Made by a program: the position numbers and the translations under genes
From: an uncultured Desulfovibrio sp.
GTDB lineage: Bacteria > Desulfobacterota > Desulfovibrionia > Desulfovibrionales > Desulfovibrionaceae
Reading direction: 5' to 3'
DNA length: 7,729 bases
Assembly (NCBI GenBank): GCA_945871415.1
Contig: CAMBWG010000095.1
Coordinates: forward strand, 1-7,729
Shown: positions 6,012-7,729 of the stretch, one piece after another
Position numbering within the stretch: the stretch's first letter is position 1
Layout: each line of letters opens with the position of its first letter
Notes under the pieces: generated by a model
What the model was told of the DNA's origin: nothing
Database searches by the model: none
Seen by the model: only the letters and a program-made list of their open reading frames with translations

Positions 6012-6845
6012 TTAGGCCAGTTTCAGCACCTTGCGGGCATTCTCGTACATGACCTTGGCGCGCACATCGTCGGGCAGCGGGAACCCGGCATAGGCGTCAA
6101 GGGCATCGTCCAGCTCGATAAAGGGATGCGCACTGGCAAAAAGCACCTTATCGGAAATGGTGTGGCACATGGCGTCCACAAAGACGTCGCGCATGGGCGC
6201 GCGCTCATATTCCGAGAAATCCATATAGACGTTGGCATTACGCAGGCAGGCGTAGATGCATTCGTTCACGTAGGGATAGCCGCCGTGGCTCATGATCAGA
6301 GTCAGCTCGGGGAAGTCGCGGGCAACCTTGTCCACGTCGCGCGGATCGGCGTATTCCATGATGGCGCCGGGAACCTGCGGCGGAGGAGCCATGGTGATGA
6401 ACACCGGGATACCCAGTTCCGCACACTTGGTATACAGGGGATAGAAACGCGCTTCGGAGGCGGGAATATGGGCCAGATAGGGATCGATGGCGATACCCTT
6501 CATGCCGTATTCCTCCACGGCCTTCACGATTTCGCGTACAGCGGCCATTTTCTTGTGCGGGTCAATGCCCCAGAAGCCCACAAACTTGTTGGGATAGGCC
6601 CGGCAGAACTCCAGCACGCTGTTGTTGTTGGCAGGAAAGCCGTAGGTCGTTTCCGCGTCGCGCCCGGTAATGACGCCCAGCTCCACGCCGACGGCGTCAA
6701 GATGCTCCACAATCTCCGGCAGGCTCTGGGGCTTGCGCGCCTCAAAGCCGATGACTTCGCATGCGGCCTTGAACATGGTGCTGTTCTTGATGCCATTGAT
6801 AATTTCAGGCGTGTTGGGCCTGAAGCGGAAGTCGATGACTTTCAT
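6012..6845 (-). CDS. Amidohydrolase-2-fold protein with substituted metal-ligand positions
   Basis: The 277-residue product reads as an amidohydrolase-related TIM barrel (PF04909, the ACMSD/decarboxylase-hydratase group). Supporting features are VGFWGIDPHKK (89-99), GMKGIAIDPYLAH (114-126), LIMSHGGYPYVNE (183-195), and the closing barrel pattern FASAHPFIELDDAL (236-249) with a C-terminal YENARKVLKL. By eye the usual metal ligands are mostly absent. The first-strand HxH is RFR (Arg7, Arg9 in DFRFRP), the His after GIPVFI is Thr151, and the Asp of the SDYPF-type motif is Ala239; only His187 (SHGG) remains. The protein may therefore work without a metal, or act on a different chemistry such as decarboxylation or lactone/hydrate chemistry. 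AAGGAGA (6857-6851) lies 5 nt before the ATG. It sits 112 bp downstream of the TRAP permease on the same strand, suggesting it processes the imported organic acid. The precise reaction is unknown. Confidence 0.85.
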   Translation of the reverse strand: MKVIDFRFRPNTPEIINGIKNSTMFKAACEVIGFEARKPQSLPEIVEHLDAVGVELGVITGRDAETTYGFPANNNSVLEFCRAYPNKFVGFWGIDPHKKMAAVREIVKAVEEYGMKGIAIDPYLAHIPASEARFYPLYTKCAELGIPVFITMAPPPQVPGAIMEYADPRDVDKVARDFPELTLIMSHGGYPYVNECIYACLRNANVYMDFSEYERAPMRDVFVDAMCHTISDKVLFASAHPFIELDDALDAYAGFPLPDDVRAKVMYENARKVLKLA

Positions 6846-6916
6846 GAAGGTCTCCTTGAAAGTTCTGTTGGCCGCTCTGCGGCATATCTCCGCGCAGAAG
6901 AGACTCCTGCGTGAAT

Positions 6917-6949
6917 GGCGGGGGGCGGCTCTTCCGGCCGGCCCCCGCC
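6917..6949 (-). promoter_or_regulatory. GC-rich stem-loop between the TRAP permease and amidohydrolase-like genes
   Basis: GGCGGGGG (6917-6924) pairs with CCCCCGCC (6942-6949) in 8 bp. An inner CGGC/GCCG stem (6926-6929 with 6937-6940) adds 4 bp after one mismatch. It starts 8 nt past the permease stop codon. On the minus strand no U-tract follows (it reads ATTCACG), so a full intrinsic terminator is unlikely. It may stabilise the upstream message, mark an RNA processing point, or act as a partial attenuator. Confidence 0.5.
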
Positions 6950-6957
6950 GGAAAGGG

Positions 6958-7729
6958 CTACTTAATGAGCATCAGGGGTACGGACGGGCAGTAGGTGATG
7001 ATGGCCAGCACAAGCAGCATCAGCAGGATCATGGGCATCACCGCCACCGCGATGCGCTCGATCTTTGCCTGCGCCACACCGGAAGCCACGAAGAGATTCA
7101 CACCCACCGGCGGCGTCAGGAAGCCGATGGCCAGATTGACCACCATGATGACGCCGAAATGCAGCGGCGAAACGCCCACGCCGGTCACGACGGGCAGCAG
7201 GATGGGCGTCAGGATGACGATGGCTGCCAGGGCTTCCATAAAGACGCCCACTATGAGCAGAAGAATATTGATCAGCAGCAGGATGATGAACTTGCTTTCG
7301 GTGATGCTCAGCATCCAGCGGGCAATGGTGCCCGGCACGTCTTCAATGGTCATGATGTTGCCGAACAGCGTCGCCATGGCCATAAGAACGATAATGATGG
7401 AGGACGTTTCGCAGGCGGTGACGCACGAGCTGCACACCTGCTTGAAATCCATTTCCTTATACAGGAAGATACCGACAATCAGACCGTAGAAGGCAGCCAC
7501 GGCCGCGGCCTCCGTCGGCGTCATGATACCGCCGTAAATGCCGCCCAGAACGATGACCGGCACAACCAGCGCCCACTTGGCTTCCCAGGCGGCCTTGCCC
7601 AGGGACGCCATGCTGCGGGTCTTCTGTTCGCCGCGCCAGCCCTTCTTTCTGGCATAGAGATAGCAGTAAATCATCAGGACGCCGCCGGTCATAATCCCCG
7701 GAACGATGCCGCTCAGGAAGAGATCGCCG
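6958..7729 (-). CDS. dctM: TRAP transporter large permease, DctM type (C-terminal part, truncated by the window)
   Basis: The frame stays open to the window edge, giving 256 residues that begin inside GDLFLSGIVPGI. In typical DctM proteins of about 425 residues this motif lies roughly 170 residues in, so the N-terminal part is outside; an internal ATG at 7692 is not the real start. Family marks include TPTEAAAVAAFYG, NILLLIVGVFMEALAAIVI, and the conserved NLAIGFLTPPVGVNLFVASG segment. About seven hydrophobic segments are visible. The large subunit works in the inner membrane with a small DctQ subunit and a periplasmic DctP binding protein, importing organic acids with a sodium gradient. The substrate cannot be read from this subunit. 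DctP and DctQ genes are expected upstream, beyond base 7729. The neighbouring amidohydrolase-like gene probably shares its transcript. Confidence 0.93.
   Translation of the reverse strand, partial: GDLFLSGIVPGIMTGGVLMIYCYLYARKKGWRGEQKTRSMASLGKAAWEAKWALVVPVIVLGGIYGGIMTPTEAAAVAAFYGLIVGIFLYKEMDFKQVCSSCVTACETSSIIIVLMAMATLFGNIMTIEDVPGTIARWMLSITESKFIILLLINILLLIVGVFMEALAAIVILTPILLPVVTGVGVSPLHFGVIMVVNLAIGFLTPPVGVNLFVASGVAQAKIERIAVAVMPMILLMLLVLAIITYCPSVPLMLIK

Noticed and set aside
5844..6914. A 356-codon frame antisense to the amidohydrolase-like gene, and a 328-codon frame (4719-5705) antisense to the chemoreceptor
   Set aside because: Both are His/Gly/Val-rich shadows of strongly supported genes, with no domain resemblance. 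The first even reads across an intrinsic terminator.
6958..7692. ATG at 7692 as the start of the TRAP permease
   Set aside because: The frame continues upstream with the family motif GDLFLSGIVPGI to the window edge, so this ATG is internal.

Overview
The window looks like the chromosome of a GC-rich Gram-negative anaerobe, most probably a member of the Desulfovibrionaceae (Desulfovibrio/Bilophila-like). I infer this from one long bifunctional Rel, a Cache-type chemoreceptor, a TRAP permease beside a small-molecule catabolic gene, and the GC-rich codon use. No search was run, so the taxonomy is a judgement by eye.

Layout. Bases 1-232 are a structured leader upstream of rel. It holds one copy of a 54-nt dispersed repeat, a strong hairpin whose 3' arm is a perfect Shine-Dalgarno-like run, and a doubtful 45-codon upstream frame that overlaps the rel start. 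Bases 233-2416 (+) encode a complete RelA/SpoT-type (p)ppGpp synthetase/hydrolase, followed by a clear hairpin terminator. Bases 2650-3189 (-) encode a small HPP-family membrane protein convergent with rel. Bases 3190-3677 carry no convincing gene. They hold a second copy of the 54-nt repeat, a run of stem-loops, and the terminator of the next gene. Bases 3678-5723 (-) encode a methyl-accepting chemotaxis protein with its own upstream promoter. Bases 6012-6845 (-) encode an amidohydrolase-2-fold protein whose metal-ligand positions appear substituted. Bases 6958-7729 (-) are the C-terminal part of a TRAP transporter large permease (DctM type) that runs off the window edge.

How the genes fit together. 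The TRAP permease and the amidohydrolase-like gene are co-oriented, 112 bp apart, and end in one intrinsic terminator, so they probably form the distal end of an uptake-and-catabolism operon for an organic acid. The chemoreceptor downstream has its own promoter and terminator and could sense a related ligand, though nothing in the sequence proves that. rel and the HPP gene are independent units separated by opposing terminators.

The points most worth a second look are the altered active site of the amidohydrolase-like protein, the modular hairpin repeat family scattered between the genes, and the unusual rel leader. I did not find a clear new multi-gene system.
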